Below are positions 1 to 8,923 of a stretch of 64,000 bases of DNA, one piece after another. Below the pieces are notes generated by a model. It did no database searches and was not told the origin of the DNA. It worked only from the letters and a program-made list of their open reading frames with translations. Each line of letters begins with the position of its first letter. The stretch's first letter is position 1. The stretch comes from Paludibaculum sp. (lineage in GTDB: Bacteria; Acidobacteriota; Terriglobia; Bryobacterales; Bryobacteraceae), in the NCBI GenBank assembly GCA_029973955.1, contig JARKQJ010000091.1, positions 124,001-188,000 on the forward strand, written 5' to 3'. The translations under genes and the position numbers were made by a program.

Positions 1-236
1 TTGGGCAGGTAGTCAGACAAATGGAGCCGGATTTTGCCCTCGTCGAGTGTTTTGATCCTGATCGCCGCACCGGCTGCGTGATCACCCCGGCGTGCCGGCT
101 CCAACTCGTCCTGGGCAAAGCGATGGAGTCGTTCCTGGACGTCCTGGACAACCACACTCTTGCCGACCTCCTTCAGAACCGAACCCGGCTTAGGTCACTA
201 CTGAACATCCAGATGGCTGAAAGCAGGCCAAGTTGA
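1..236 (+). CDS. nsrR: NsrR-like Rrf2 family regulator, 5' end outside window
   Basis: This is the C-terminal part of an Rrf2-family transcription regulator. The reading frame is open from base 3 and reads GQVVRQMEPDF before the segment ALVECFDPD. Three cysteines follow the C-x8-C-x5-C pattern (ECFDPD...GC...PAC) that carries the Fe-S cluster in NsrR, and the C-terminal helix LDVLDNHTLADLL is typical of NsrR. The DNA-binding winged helix lies upstream of the window. NsrR senses nitric oxide through its cluster and represses NO-detoxification genes. The downstream reductase and Ric genes fit that role. Family call is strong; the exact ligand specificity is inferred from context. Confidence 0.85.
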   Translation, partial: GQVVRQMEPDFALVECFDPDRRTGCVITPACRLQLVLGKAMESFLDVLDNHTLADLLQNRTRLRSLLNIQMAESRPS

Positions 237-265
237 CGGCCGGCCGGTAGAAATGGAGTGATCGA

Positions 266-766
266 ATGGATGATTCGAAGGCACTCAGCCGAAAGGGTCC
301 GGTGTACGGCTTCGAGCGTGGGCGCTGCCTGCCGGACGTAGAGTTTGTGACCGTCGGCGGGGCACGGAAGCGGCTGTCGGACTTCAAAGGCCGGGAGAAC
401 CTCGTCGTGATCCTCACCGGCGAAGACGGCGATGGCCTTCCGGCGGCAATGGCAACGGCGGATGCGGATGTCAGGCGCCATGATGGACACGTCATAGCGG
501 TCCTGCATAGCGCTTCCCCGGCTTCGCTCCGCTGGCCCTTCGACGTTGTGGCGGACCCGGATGGCACGGTCCGCCGCAGGTTCTCCGCCAGCAACAGCGA
601 TGATCCTCGTCTGAGCGTGTTCATCACTGATCGCTGGGGCGAAGTGGTATTTGCCTGCCGGACGGGAAGCGGAGATCCCGCGCCGGACGCCACAGGGCTT
701 CTGGATTGGCTCAGATTTGTCGACCAGCAGTGCGCGGAGTGCTTCCCACCGGAGTGGCCTGTATGA
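266..766 (+). CDS. Redoxin-domain protein lacking a peroxidatic cysteine
   Basis: A 166-residue thioredoxin-fold protein of the AhpC/TSA type by pattern: LPDVEFVTVGGARKRLSDFKGRENLVVIL is the usual N-terminal beta strand and helix entry, and SVFITDRWGEVVF is the usual central strand. The stretch where peroxiredoxins carry P-x3-T/S-x2-C instead reads LTGEDGDGL, so no peroxidatic cysteine is visible. A CAEC motif lies near the C-terminus. The ATG at 266 has GGAG at 255-258, seven bases upstream. It sits 29 bases after nsrR and is probably co-transcribed with it. Role unknown; it may be a non-catalytic redox partner. Confidence 0.7.
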   Translation: MDDSKALSRKGPVYGFERGRCLPDVEFVTVGGARKRLSDFKGRENLVVILTGEDGDGLPAAMATADADVRRHDGHVIAVLHSASPASLRWPFDVVADPDGTVRRRFSASNSDDPRLSVFITDRWGEVVFACRTGSGDPAPDATGLLDWLRFVDQQCAECFPPEWPV

Positions 767-884
767 CCGTGACGCCACGGATGGCCCCCGGCTGCGAAAA
801 CAGGAAGCGCGATGCATTCCCGCCGCCGTTCGATAGCGTTCTCGAAACAGCGGCAGGCGGAGTTGAGAGTTGGAGGATGGCTGT

Positions 885-1625
885 ATGAGCACCACCGCGA
901 ACGTAAAGGGGCACCAGATACGGTTGCGGAGTCGCTGCCATGTGGCTGATCGCACGCTGGGCCTTCAGTTCGACCGGCCAGCGGGCTTCAGTTTCAAGGC
1001 CGGTCAGTTTGTCGAAATGACCCTCGTGGACGCGCCTGAGACAGACGCTCTCGGGAATTCGCGCGCCTTTTCCATTGCCAGCGCTCCGCACGAGGACGGT
1101 TTGATGTTCGCAACGCGCATACGTGACTCTGCCTTCAAGCGCGCGCTGGCGGCAATGAACCCGGGGGCCGTCGCCCGAATTGATGGCCCGTTCGGTGATT
1201 TGGTCCTTCACAATAATCCGCGCCGTGCCGCGGTACTGCTGGCGGGCGGCATCGGAATCACGCCCTTCCGGAGTATTGCTCGGCGGGCCGCATGGGAGAA
1301 GCTCCCTCACCAGATCTTCCTTTTCTACTCGAACCGGAGGCCATCCGACGCTCCGTTTTTGGAGGAGCTTCGCAGCCTGGAAGCCGCAAATCCGAACTAC
1401 CAGTTCGTCGCAACCATGACGGCATCGCAAGTGCCGGAGTACCCATGGCCCGGTGAGACCGGCCGCATCACAGCGGATATGCTGTCGCGATTCCTGAATG
1501 GTGCCCTATCGCCGGTGTACTACCTCGCCGGGCCGCCATCGATGGTCAGCGGTCTCAGGGCCGTGCTAAACAGCTCGGGTGTGGATGACGACGACATCCG
1601 GGCGGAGGAATTCGCCGGGTATTGA
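885..1625 (+). CDS. FAD/NAD(P)-binding ferredoxin-reductase-family oxidoreductase
   Basis: A 246-residue soluble ferredoxin-NADP reductase family protein. The FAD-binding barrel is residues 1-100 with the flavin signature RAFSIAS. The NAD(P)-binding half begins at LLAGGIGITPFRS, followed by the YYLAGPPSMV loop and a terminal EEFAGY. The layout matches the reductase half of flavohemoglobin, but there is no globin domain and no 2Fe-2S domain, so its electron acceptor must be a separate protein. The ATG at 885 is preferred over a TTG at 870 because GGAGG at 872-876 is eight bases upstream. It lies between the redoxin and Ric genes, suggesting nitrosative-stress electron transfer. Confidence 0.85.
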   Translation: MSTTANVKGHQIRLRSRCHVADRTLGLQFDRPAGFSFKAGQFVEMTLVDAPETDALGNSRAFSIASAPHEDGLMFATRIRDSAFKRALAAMNPGAVARIDGPFGDLVLHNNPRRAAVLLAGGIGITPFRSIARRAAWEKLPHQIFLFYSNRRPSDAPFLEELRSLEAANPNYQFVATMTASQVPEYPWPGETGRITADMLSRFLNGALSPVYYLAGPPSMVSGLRAVLNSSGVDDDDIRAEEFAGY

Positions 1626-1709
1626 ACTAGCGTGCCGGTGGCCTGGACAGATGGTGACGTGGGAACAGTGGGGTGGGGAAGCCAGTTTCTTTGGAGGGAG
1701 ATCGTCTTT

Positions 1710-2435
1710 ATGCGACTGACGGAAACGACAACCGTTGCGGAAATAGCCGCGAACTCACTTGCGGCGGTCCGCGTTTTTGAAAAACATGGAATCGATTATT
1801 GCTGCGGCGGAAAACGGCCGCTCGCGGAGGTTTGCCGGGAGAAGGGTGTTGATGCACGGGCCGTCGAACGGGAACTGGAGGCGGCTGCCGAGGGAGACCC
1901 GGAAACCGGCGTGGATTGGAATACAGCTTCGCTTGGCGAGCTGATCGGACATATTGTCGGCACTCACCACGAGTACCTCCGCCGCGAAATGCCGGCCATC
2001 CAGATGCGTCTCGACAAGGTCTACCGCGTGTACAACCAGCGCTACGGACCAACTCTCACGGGACTCCCGGAGGTCTTCGCCGCCCTGCGTACTGAGCTCG
2101 AGGAGCACACACGCAATGAGGAGATGATTCTGTTTCCCGCGATCGCGGCATTCGAGGCAGCCGGGCAGTCCGGCCAGCCCCTGCCCGCGGAGCCATTCGG
2201 CTCGGTTGCCAGTCCCATTCACAGGTTGGAAGCCGAGCATGAGAGCGCGGGCCGCGCGCTGACCAGGATTCGCGAGATTACTGGTGGCTTCCAGTCGCCC
2301 GAATATGCGTGCGTTACCTATCGCGCACTGATGAGCGGCCTCCAGGACCTCGAACGGGACCTGCACGTCCACATTCACCTGGAGAACAACATCTTGTTCC
2401 CGGTCGCTCAGCAGCTAGAGGCGTCAAAGCGCTGA
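1710..2435 (+). CDS. ric: Di-iron iron-sulfur cluster repair protein Ric (ScdA/YtfE)
   Basis: A 241-residue cytoplasmic protein of the RIC family, which repairs Fe-S clusters after nitric oxide or oxidative damage. The N-terminal ScdA_N domain carries DYCCGGKR near residue 35. The C-terminal hemerythrin-like four-helix bundle has the expected metal ligands in THHEYL, EEHTRNEEMILFP, EAEHESAG and HIHLENNILFP. Length agrees with known Ric proteins (about 220-240 residues). ATG 1710 is chosen because a strong GGAGGGAG lies at 1693-1700 and the ScdA_N domain begins at once. Association with an NsrR-like regulator upstream is a known arrangement. Confidence 0.93.
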   Translation: MRLTETTTVAEIAANSLAAVRVFEKHGIDYCCGGKRPLAEVCREKGVDARAVERELEAAAEGDPETGVDWNTASLGELIGHIVGTHHEYLRREMPAIQMRLDKVYRVYNQRYGPTLTGLPEVFAALRTELEEHTRNEEMILFPAIAAFEAAGQSGQPLPAEPFGSVASPIHRLEAEHESAGRALTRIREITGGFQSPEYACVTYRALMSGLQDLERDLHVHIHLENNILFPVAQQLEASKR

Positions 2436-2958
2436 ATCCCGCCTGGTGCTACATCTCTTTGCGACGCCCGTTGAATTCACGCTTCGGGCGCGAAACTCAG
2501 CCGCCGGCCGTGGCGCGGACGTGGCCGGTCACGCGGCGGGAGCACCAGTTCCAGGCACTGCGCACACTTCCACCGTCCCGATTGCCATCTGCACCGCACT
2601 GGCCGGTCTCGACCTGCCAGGCCTCGCCGCGTCGCGGCAGCGGTAATTCAGCATCCCGCCCAGACGCTGACGCCCCTGCATGGCACTTGCCGCGCCCAGG
2701 CGGCCCTCCTCCGGACGCATAATCCGGTTTTCGAGGCCCTGGTGATTTCGCTCGCAGTGATACTGCTCGCCGCAACACTTTCGGGAGATTTTGCCGGCCC
2801 ACGCCCTTGCGGCTATCGGGCAGAATTGCCGAACTTTCTCCATTGCCGTGACGTGCCACCTGAAAACAGGAGACTTAACGATTGGCACGGCGAATGCACT
2901 CATCCCAGCCGAGGCGCCAAGGGCGTCGAAGAAACACGAGACTCGGGAGAACACAAAC
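2436..2958. other. Intergenic region of 523 bases, no gene recognised
   Basis: I find no convincing coding region here. Short open frames in the high-GC sequence have no recognisable domain and no good ribosome binding site. The last 15 bases contain the purine-rich GGGAGA that serves the gene starting at 2959. No clear promoter or RNA structure was identified. Confidence 0.5.
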
Positions 2959-3843
2959 ATGGCCGACTATATCGAACACAACGAAAACACCAAGCGCCCG
3001 GCAAGCGGGATCCTGGACAAGATCCTGATCGCTGGCGCTTTTGCGGTCGCTCTGGGCGGCTGGTGGTATCAGAGCTCGCAAGTGACCCAGGTTCGCCAGG
3101 AGCTGGCGCAGACACAGCAGCAGATGGATCAGTTCAAAGCCCAGTTGGCCACCAGCATCTCCGTGGCGAAATCAGAAGTCAGCGAGACGGTGGCCAAGAT
3201 GAACGAACAGGTCGATCAGGTTCGTAAGGAAGCCATCGCCGGCTCGCGTACCGCCCAAGTCACCGCCAAGCGCCAGGCGGGAGAGGTGCTCCACACTCTC
3301 ACCGCGAAGAACAAGGAACTCACTCAGCAGATCGATCAGATGAAGACCGAAACCGCTCAGAAGTCGGTTCAGGTCGACGAGGCGCTCAACGGCATCAAGG
3401 GCGATGTCGGCAACGTGAAGACCGAAGTCTCCACCACACGCACGGAGCTGTCGGCGACCGTCGCGGATCTGAAGCGCGCGTTCGGAGATATGGGCGTAAT
3501 GAGCGGCTTGATCGCCACCAACTCCTCGGAGTTGGCTGAACTGAAGAAGCTCGGGGAACGCAACTACTTCGAGTTCACGCTGCCGAAGTCGGGCGGGGCG
3601 CAGCGGGTCGGCGACATTCAGCTCACCCTGAAGAAGGCCGATGTGAAGCGGAACAGATTCACGCTCGATGTGATGGCCGACGACAGGCACGTCGAGAAGA
3701 AGGACAGAACCATCAACGAGCCGGTGCAGTTCTACACCAGTGGCGCGCGGACACCCTACGAGGTGGTGGTGAACGAGATCCGCAAGGATCAGGTGATCGG
3801 CTACCTGTCGGTGCCGAAATCAAAAGTCATTGCCAAGCGATAG
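2959..3843 (+). CDS. Membrane-anchored coiled-coil protein of unknown function
   Basis: A 294-residue protein. A short N-terminal cytoplasmic segment (about 20 residues) precedes a single membrane helix, ILIAGAFAVALGGWWY. A long Gln/Lys/Glu-rich coiled coil of about 150 residues follows, with heptad-like VRQELAQTQQQM and KNKELTQQIDQM segments. The last 100 residues form a small globular domain starting near YFEFTLPKSGG and ending with a beta-rich RKDQVIGYLSVPKSK. I do not recognise the family. ATG 2959 is preceded by GGGAGA. It stands alone, with a strong terminator 26 bases after its stop codon. A structural or scaffold role in the periplasm is possible but unproven. Confidence 0.75.
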   Translation: MADYIEHNENTKRPASGILDKILIAGAFAVALGGWWYQSSQVTQVRQELAQTQQQMDQFKAQLATSISVAKSEVSETVAKMNEQVDQVRKEAIAGSRTAQVTAKRQAGEVLHTLTAKNKELTQQIDQMKTETAQKSVQVDEALNGIKGDVGNVKTEVSTTRTELSATVADLKRAFGDMGVMSGLIATNSSELAELKKLGERNYFEFTLPKSGGAQRVGDIQLTLKKADVKRNRFTLDVMADDRHVEKKDRTINEPVQFYTSGARTPYEVVVNEIRKDQVIGYLSVPKSKVIAKR

Positions 3844-3869
3844 GCCCGTTTGGTTCAATTCAACAACGC

Positions 3870-3903
3870 GAGCCGGGGGGCAACCTCCGGCTCTTGTTCT
3901 TTT
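3870..3903 (+). terminator. Rho-independent terminator after the coiled-coil gene
   Basis: A ten-base-pair stem (3870-3879 with 3884-3893, one G-T wobble) closes a GCAA tetraloop at 3880-3883 and is followed by TTGTTCTTTT. It lies 26 bases past the stop at 3843 and just before the 3' end of the convergent lipoprotein gene. Confidence 0.85.
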
Positions 3904-3911
3904 CAGGCGGG

Positions 3912-4442
3912 CTATTGAACCGATTTGAGCAGGTCCCGGGCTAGAAGCTCCGCGCGGCGGGCGAGTTGAGCGGCGGCCGCGGGATCCTTGGACTGCGCTT
4001 CAGCGGCCTGGCTCAGGAACGAGCGGATGCGGCTCGCCGTCTCCGCCTGGTCGCGCGATAGCGCCCGGCCTGCAAGTTGGCTCAGCGTCTGGCGGGCGAA
4101 CTGGGCGCTCTGTTGATAGGAGCGGCGGAACTCCGTCTGCTGTTGCGGAGTGAGAATCTGGCCGAAGACCGGCGGAGGCGGCGCTGTTGCAGGCGGTTCT
4201 GTTGTAGGCGCTGTTGCCGCGGGGGCCGGCGCCGGCTTCGGCTTCGCCGGATGCGAGACGGGTGCGGGCGATGCAGGCCGCGGCGTGGCCGGCACTGGGG
4301 CGGGTGCCGGAGCGGGTGCGGGTGCCGGAGCGGGTGCCGCCGGTGGTTGCGGCGCAGGCGTCCGTCGAAACCACTTGCAGCCGCTGGTACTCAGAGCCAG
4401 CAAGGCCATCAGCGCGAACAATGCCGGGGAGCGTGTGATCAT
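3912..4442 (-). CDS. Pro/Ala-rich lipoprotein
   Basis: A 176-residue predicted lipoprotein. The signal peptide is hydrophobic (LFALMALLALS) and ends at a TSGC lipobox, a slightly unusual one with Thr at -3. A Pro-Ala linker rich in PAPAPAPAP follows (residues 29-92). The C-terminal 80 residues form an Ala/Gln-rich helical domain (QQQTEFRRSYQQ, AAQLARRAELLARDLL). Its start overlaps the stop of the histidine kinase gene in an ATGA, so the two are translationally coupled. It may act as an envelope partner of that sensor, but this rests only on operon position. Confidence 0.75.
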   Translation of the reverse strand: MITRSPALFALMALLALSTSGCKWFRRTPAPQPPAAPAPAPAPAPAPAPVPATPRPASPAPVSHPAKPKPAPAPAATAPTTEPPATAPPPPVFGQILTPQQQTEFRRSYQQSAQFARQTLSQLAGRALSRDQAETASRIRSFLSQAAEAQSKDPAAAAQLARRAELLARDLLKSVQ

Positions 4443-6232
4443 GATTTCACCAGCGCAGGCAAAATGATGAGGAAGCGGGTACCCCGTCCAGGCTGGCTCT
4501 CCACTTCAATGCTACCGCCGTGGAGTTGGATCGCGCGGTAGACCATGGCCAGTCCAACGCCGGAGCCGTTCTTCTTCGTCGTGAAGTAGAGCTGGAAGAT
4601 TCTGCCGCGATCCTCGTCGCGGATTCCAGTGCCCGTGTCGGCGACAATGATCCGCGTCTCCCGCGCCAGCCGCTCCACGTCGAAGGAGAGTGAGCCGCCC
4701 TCCGGCATGGCATCCAGCGCGTTGACGGCGAGGTTCATCAGAGCCTCTCGAAGCAGATCCGCATCGCCCCACACCGGAACGCATTCCGGCCGCGAGCTGA
4801 ACTCCACTGCGATCGATCGCCTGGCCGCGTCAGCCTCGACCAGCGCCGCGACATCGCGCGCGATCTCCGCGATGTCGAGTTCCTTCTGCCTCATCTCCAC
4901 CGGGCGCGTGAAGTCCAGAAAGGTGCGCACCACGCGGTCCAGCCGCTCCACCTCCTCCCCAATCACCTCGATCTCCTCCGCCGCTTCCCGCGAGTCGTCC
5001 CCAACCATCGATTCCAGCAAGGCCAGGCGCGCGGCGATCGAGTTGAGCGGATTCTTGATCTCGTGCGCTACGCCGCCCGTCAATCGGTTGATCGCATCGA
5101 GACGCGCCAGCAGTCCGAGCTGCGACTCGATCTGGCGCCGCCCCTCCGGATCTCGCAGGCGGATCAGCGCGCGCCCATCTGCGAAGAAGTCCAGCGCGGC
5201 GAATAGCGGCGTCGCAGCGCCGTCGCGCGTCCACTCAATCAGGCACTCCGGCACGCTCCGGCGCTGCTCGAAGGCCTCCCGCAGCAGCGGACCCAGCGGC
5301 GTGCCGCTTACCTGAAATCCATCCAGCGGCCGCCCCAGCAGGCGCTCTGACGCTCCCCCCGAAAGCACCAGCCTCTGTTCGGCGTCGAACAGCAGAATCC
5401 CTTCTTCCAGGCGCTCCAGCACGGTGCTCACGCGGCTGCGGAAGTCCGCCGCCGTGCGGGCGGTGTCGCGCACCTCCGCGCCAAGCAGGCTCAGCTTCGA
5501 TTGCACGGCGGCGAACTCCGGTGAAGGCGTATGGGGATTCACTTCCGGGAACGCCTCGCCGTGACGGATCAGGTCGATCCCCTCGGCGAGGCGGCTCAGG
5601 TTGCGCGACACTACCCCCGCGAGGACGGAGACGAACAACAACGAAGCTAACAGCGCGGCGAGACTCGCGGCGCCGATCCACTGCAGGCCAGGGTAGAGCG
5701 AATCGCGCAGCAATACCGTCGACACCAGCACCTGGATCGTCACAATCGGTCGCGGGTCCTCCAGCAGGCCGATCGGGATGCGGATCTCGTAGTCTGGTCC
5801 GCGCGCGAAAACGCGTTGAATTCGATCCAACGGTCCCAGGGCCAGCAGCGAGCGCAGTGACGGATGCTCCCGCAACATCGATCCCGAGTTAGAGCGCGTG
5901 GACGAGACCAGAATCCGGTTGTCTTCTCCCGCAATCGAGATCTCCACCAGGGAGGGCGCCTGCGCCACGCTGTTCTCCAGCAGGGTGGCCAGACGCCCGT
6001 CCGCCGCGATGGCGGATGCCCACAACCCGCGATTCGACGCGCCCGTCTTCCAGGATTCCTCCAGACGGATGAGGATCAGCCCCTTCGTCTGCTGGCCGGC
6101 CAGTTCGGCCAGGCGCATGGAGTTTTGCAGGTTCGCGACCACCAGGTTGTTCAACAGCAGGGCCGATAGCCCACCCACCAGCACCTGGATCAGGACGCCC
6201 GTGACGACGAGGATTTTCACCTTGAAGGACAT
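4439..6232 (-). CDS. NtrB-type membrane sensor histidine kinase
   Basis: A 597-residue two-component sensor. TM1 is at residues 6-30 and TM2 near 180-212 (ASLAALLASLLFVSVLAG), enclosing an extracytoplasmic sensing domain of about 150 residues. A HAMP-like linker and a PAS-like segment follow. The H-box GGVAHEIKNPLNS has its phospho-acceptor at about His390. The catalytic domain has the N-box LMNLAVNALDAMPEGG and the ATP-lid motifs DTGTGI and GSGVGLAMV. The sequence style is that of kinases paired with sigma-54 activators. Its ATG shares one base with the stop of the response regulator (TAATG), confirming the pair. The signal is unknown. Confidence 0.93.
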   Translation of the reverse strand: MSFKVKILVVTGVLIQVLVGGLSALLLNNLVVANLQNSMRLAELAGQQTKGLILIRLEESWKTGASNRGLWASAIAADGRLATLLENSVAQAPSLVEISIAGEDNRILVSSTRSNSGSMLREHPSLRSLLALGPLDRIQRVFARGPDYEIRIPIGLLEDPRPIVTIQVLVSTVLLRDSLYPGLQWIGAASLAALLASLLFVSVLAGVVSRNLSRLAEGIDLIRHGEAFPEVNPHTPSPEFAAVQSKLSLLGAEVRDTARTAADFRSRVSTVLERLEEGILLFDAEQRLVLSGGASERLLGRPLDGFQVSGTPLGPLLREAFEQRRSVPECLIEWTRDGAATPLFAALDFFADGRALIRLRDPEGRRQIESQLGLLARLDAINRLTGGVAHEIKNPLNSIAARLALLESMVGDDSREAAEEIEVIGEEVERLDRVVRTFLDFTRPVEMRQKELDIAEIARDVAALVEADAARRSIAVEFSSRPECVPVWGDADLLREALMNLAVNALDAMPEGGSLSFDVERLARETRIIVADTGTGIRDEDRGRIFQLYFTTKKNGSGVGLAMVYRAIQLHGGSIEVESQPGRGTRFLIILPALVKS

Positions 6233-7683
6233 TACTCCACCGGCTCTTCGCCGTATTCCTTCAGCTTGTTGTACAGCGTCTTCTGATTGATGCCGAGAAT
6301 CTCGGCGGCGCGAGTCCGGTTGTTCTTCGTGTACGCCAGCGTGAGTTCAGTGAGTTCGCGCGCGGCCTGTTCCAGCGTTGCCCCCACGTGGAGAGTCACG
6401 GAGGGAATCGGACCGAGTGTCCGGCGCGCGGGTTCGGCCGCGGCGCCGGTCAGCGATTGGGGCAGATGTTCCAATCGGATCTCTCCCTCCCCGGCCAGCA
6501 CCACCGCCCGCTCCAGCATGTTGCGCAGTTCGCGGACGTTTCCCGGCCACCTGTATCGCCCGAGTGCCTGCGAAACCGCCGGCGCGAGACTCGCGATGCG
6601 AGTGTGGTGCTTCTGGTTCAGCTCGGCCAGAATCGCCTCCGCCAGCGCGGGGATATCCTCGCTTCGATCCCGCAGTGGCGGCAGCACAACGGTGATCACG
6701 CTGAGGCGGTAGAACAGGTCCTCCCGAAACTTCCCTTCCGCCACCATCTGGCGCAGGTCACGGTTCGTCGCTGCCAGCATCCGCACGTCGAGCTGGATCT
6801 CTCTCGAAGCGCCCAGCCGGCGCACCTTCCCATCCTCCAGCACTCGCAGCAGCTTGGCTTGCAGCGCCAGCGGCATGTCGCCGATCTCGTCCAGCAGCAG
6901 AGTGCCCGTGTCGGAGAGCTCAAAGCAGCCCTGGCGCGCGGTGATCGCTCCCGTAAAGGACCCCTTTTCGTGCCCGAATAGCTCACTCTCGATCAGGCTC
7001 TCCGGCAGCGCGGCGCAATTCATCGCCACGAACGGCCCGGCCGAACGCGGACTGAGCTCGTGGATCAGGCGGGCCACAATCTCCTTGCCCGTGCCGCTCT
7101 CGCCCGTGATGAGGATGTTCGCGTTCGTCGGCGCGGCCTGCCGCAAGAGGAAGAAGACCTCCTGCATCGCTGCGCTCGACCCAATCAATTTGCCAAGCAC
7201 GCCCCGGCTGCTCAACTGCCGCTCCAGCCGCTCCTTGTCTTCCGTGAGCCGGTGGTGTGCCACCGCGCGGTCCAGCAGCACTCGAAATGCGCGCGGCCGG
7301 AGCGGCTTCTCCACAAACCAGAAAGCGCCGTGTTCGTGCACCGTGGTGAGTGCCGCATCCATGCTGCCAAACGCCGTGAGGACGATCACCGGCGGCGCGC
7401 CCGCAATCTCGTTTAACCTGCGCAGCAGTTCCATCCCGTTCATGCCGGGCATCATCACGTCGGTGATGATCGCGTGCGGCGAGAACAGCGGCAGTTTGTC
7501 GAGAGCTTCCTGGCCATCGGCGGCCGTCTCGGCGGTGAAGCCCCACCGTTCCACCATCCGCGCGACGGCAGACCGCTGATTGGCTTCGTCGTCGACGATC
7601 AACACGCGTCTTCGGCGTTCGGCATCCACAGGCTTAGTGTCCATTATCAGGCAATGCGGAAACCCTCGTGGCCGCTCGGCCAT
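6232..7683 (-). CDS. NtrC-family sigma-54-dependent response regulator
   Basis: A 483-residue response regulator. The receiver domain has the acidic pair DD at 31-32 and the phospho-acceptor Asp75 in ITDVMMPG. The AAA+ domain carries Walker A GESGTGKE (194-201), the sigma-54 contact loop GSFTGA (a conservative variant of GAFTGA), Walker B LLLDEIGD and RWPGNVREL. The C-terminal Fis-type helix-turn-helix is TRAAEILGINQKTLYNKL. Phosphorylated protein should activate RpoN promoters, although I found no -24/-12 site in the window. The start at 7683 overlaps the upstream stop in TAATG; a second possible start is ATG 7644, just before the receiver domain. Confidence 0.94.
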   Translation of the reverse strand: MAERPRGFPHCLIMDTKPVDAERRRRVLIVDDEANQRSAVARMVERWGFTAETAADGQEALDKLPLFSPHAIITDVMMPGMNGMELLRRLNEIAGAPPVIVLTAFGSMDAALTTVHEHGAFWFVEKPLRPRAFRVLLDRAVAHHRLTEDKERLERQLSSRGVLGKLIGSSAAMQEVFFLLRQAAPTNANILITGESGTGKEIVARLIHELSPRSAGPFVAMNCAALPESLIESELFGHEKGSFTGAITARQGCFELSDTGTLLLDEIGDMPLALQAKLLRVLEDGKVRRLGASREIQLDVRMLAATNRDLRQMVAEGKFREDLFYRLSVITVVLPPLRDRSEDIPALAEAILAELNQKHHTRIASLAPAVSQALGRYRWPGNVRELRNMLERAVVLAGEGEIRLEHLPQSLTGAAAEPARRTLGPIPSVTLHVGATLEQAARELTELTLAYTKNNRTRAAEILGINQKTLYNKLKEYGEEPVE

Positions 7684-8771
7684 TACTTCAGCATCTTGCG
7701 CAGCGGCTTCTCCAGGGCCTGCGCCTGGCGCACGAAGCCCAGGTCGCTCGGGTGTGAGCCATCGGTGGTCGCCTCGCCGTCGTCGCCCAGTAACTCTGAC
7801 GCCGAGACGTAGTACAGCCCGCGCACTTTAGCCTTCTGCAGGCGCTGGAATGCCGCGCGCAGCGCGGCCTGGCTGCTCTGGTTCCGCTCCCGCGGCGCCG
7901 GCAGCAGAAACCCCTGCGGGTAGTTGCGGTCCTCCACAAGCAGGATCGGCGTATCTGGATGCGCCGCGCGCAGCATTCGCACGCCCGGCTCCGTGCGCTC
8001 CTCCACTTCCTTCGCCGTGATGTTCGGCAGGCAGTCCAGTACGAACGCCGCCGCGTCGATTTCGTTCACGAACTTCAGCACCTCCGGCTCCATGCGGCCG
8101 TTGCCGGAGAAGCCGAGGTTGATCACGGCGCGATCCAGCCAGCGGCCGAGTATCGCGGGGTGACACATGCCGGCGCGCGTGGCCGAAGCGCCCTGCGTGA
8201 TGGAGGTGCCGTAGAACACGATCGGCTTGCGCGCGGCGGGACGCGCCGCGGCGGCTTTCAGCGTCGCGCCCTTAGGGACGGCGATCTCCAGCGAGCTGAC
8301 GCCGTTGTATAGCGGCAGATACAGCATATATTCCCTCTCGCCGCTGGGAATGCCGGTTGCCAGCACCGCTTCGATCTGAGGCGTCTCTGCCGGCCGCCCC
8401 ACGCCCAGCCAGCGCCACGACGCCATTCCCGTTTTCACATACAGGTCCAGCCCGGAAGCGCCGATGGCGGTCATGTTCACCCCGGCCAGCGACTTCCGTG
8501 TGAGCGACCAGCGCGCCCGCAGCTCCGTGGCGTTCGAGGTGAAGCGCACCAGCGCGCCCGCCGTGTCGCGCGACAGCGCCCACACTTCCTTGCGCACCAC
8601 GCCCTCCGCGCGGGCAGGCAGGCGGTCCCACGGACTCTTGCGGTCCTGGAACGCCAGGCCCTCCACCGTCAGTTGACTGGCGTCGTGCCAATCGACTTCG
8701 ATCTTCTCGGAGGGCGTCTGGGCCAATGCGGCGGAGCCGCATAGCAATGTGAAGTGGCGGCGGGAAATCAT
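7683..8771 (-). CDS. Exported SGNH/GDSL-family hydrolase
   Basis: A 362-residue esterase-like protein. The N-terminus MISRRHFTLLCGSAALAQ is an export signal with a weak Tat look. An N-terminal beta-sandwich of about 150 residues is followed by the SGNH domain: block I FYGTSITQG with the nucleophile Ser, a GFSGNG block holding the Gly/Asn oxyanion residues, and the C-terminal DGSHPSDLG with the Asp-His of the triad. It probably removes acyl groups from sugars. ATG 8771 has GGAGG nine bases upstream (CTGGAGGACAGCT before ATG). It is the first gene of the operon that continues with the response regulator through TAATG. Confidence 0.87.
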   Translation of the reverse strand: MISRRHFTLLCGSAALAQTPSEKIEVDWHDASQLTVEGLAFQDRKSPWDRLPARAEGVVRKEVWALSRDTAGALVRFTSNATELRARWSLTRKSLAGVNMTAIGASGLDLYVKTGMASWRWLGVGRPAETPQIEAVLATGIPSGEREYMLYLPLYNGVSSLEIAVPKGATLKAAAARPAARKPIVFYGTSITQGASATRAGMCHPAILGRWLDRAVINLGFSGNGRMEPEVLKFVNEIDAAAFVLDCLPNITAKEVEERTEPGVRMLRAAHPDTPILLVEDRNYPQGFLLPAPRERNQSSQAALRAAFQRLQKAKVRGLYYVSASELLGDDGEATTDGSHPSDLGFVRQAQALEKPLRKMLK

Positions 8772-8923
8772 AGCTGTCCTCCAGTTTGCTGGATGCGGCA
8801 GCCGCAGGCAATCTGCTCCACTCCTCGTTGCCGGTGCCGCCGCCCCGTCTCCTCCACATCCCACTCCGCCAACCGCCCGTACTGCCGCCGCGCCTCCCCC
8901 TCTCCCGCCGCTTGTAAATTGTG

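Noticed and set aside
3912-4442. The lipoprotein as TssJ
   Set aside because: It is Pro/Ala-rich with a helical end, is coupled to a histidine kinase gene and lies 25 kb from the T6SS. TssJ is a beta-sandwich.
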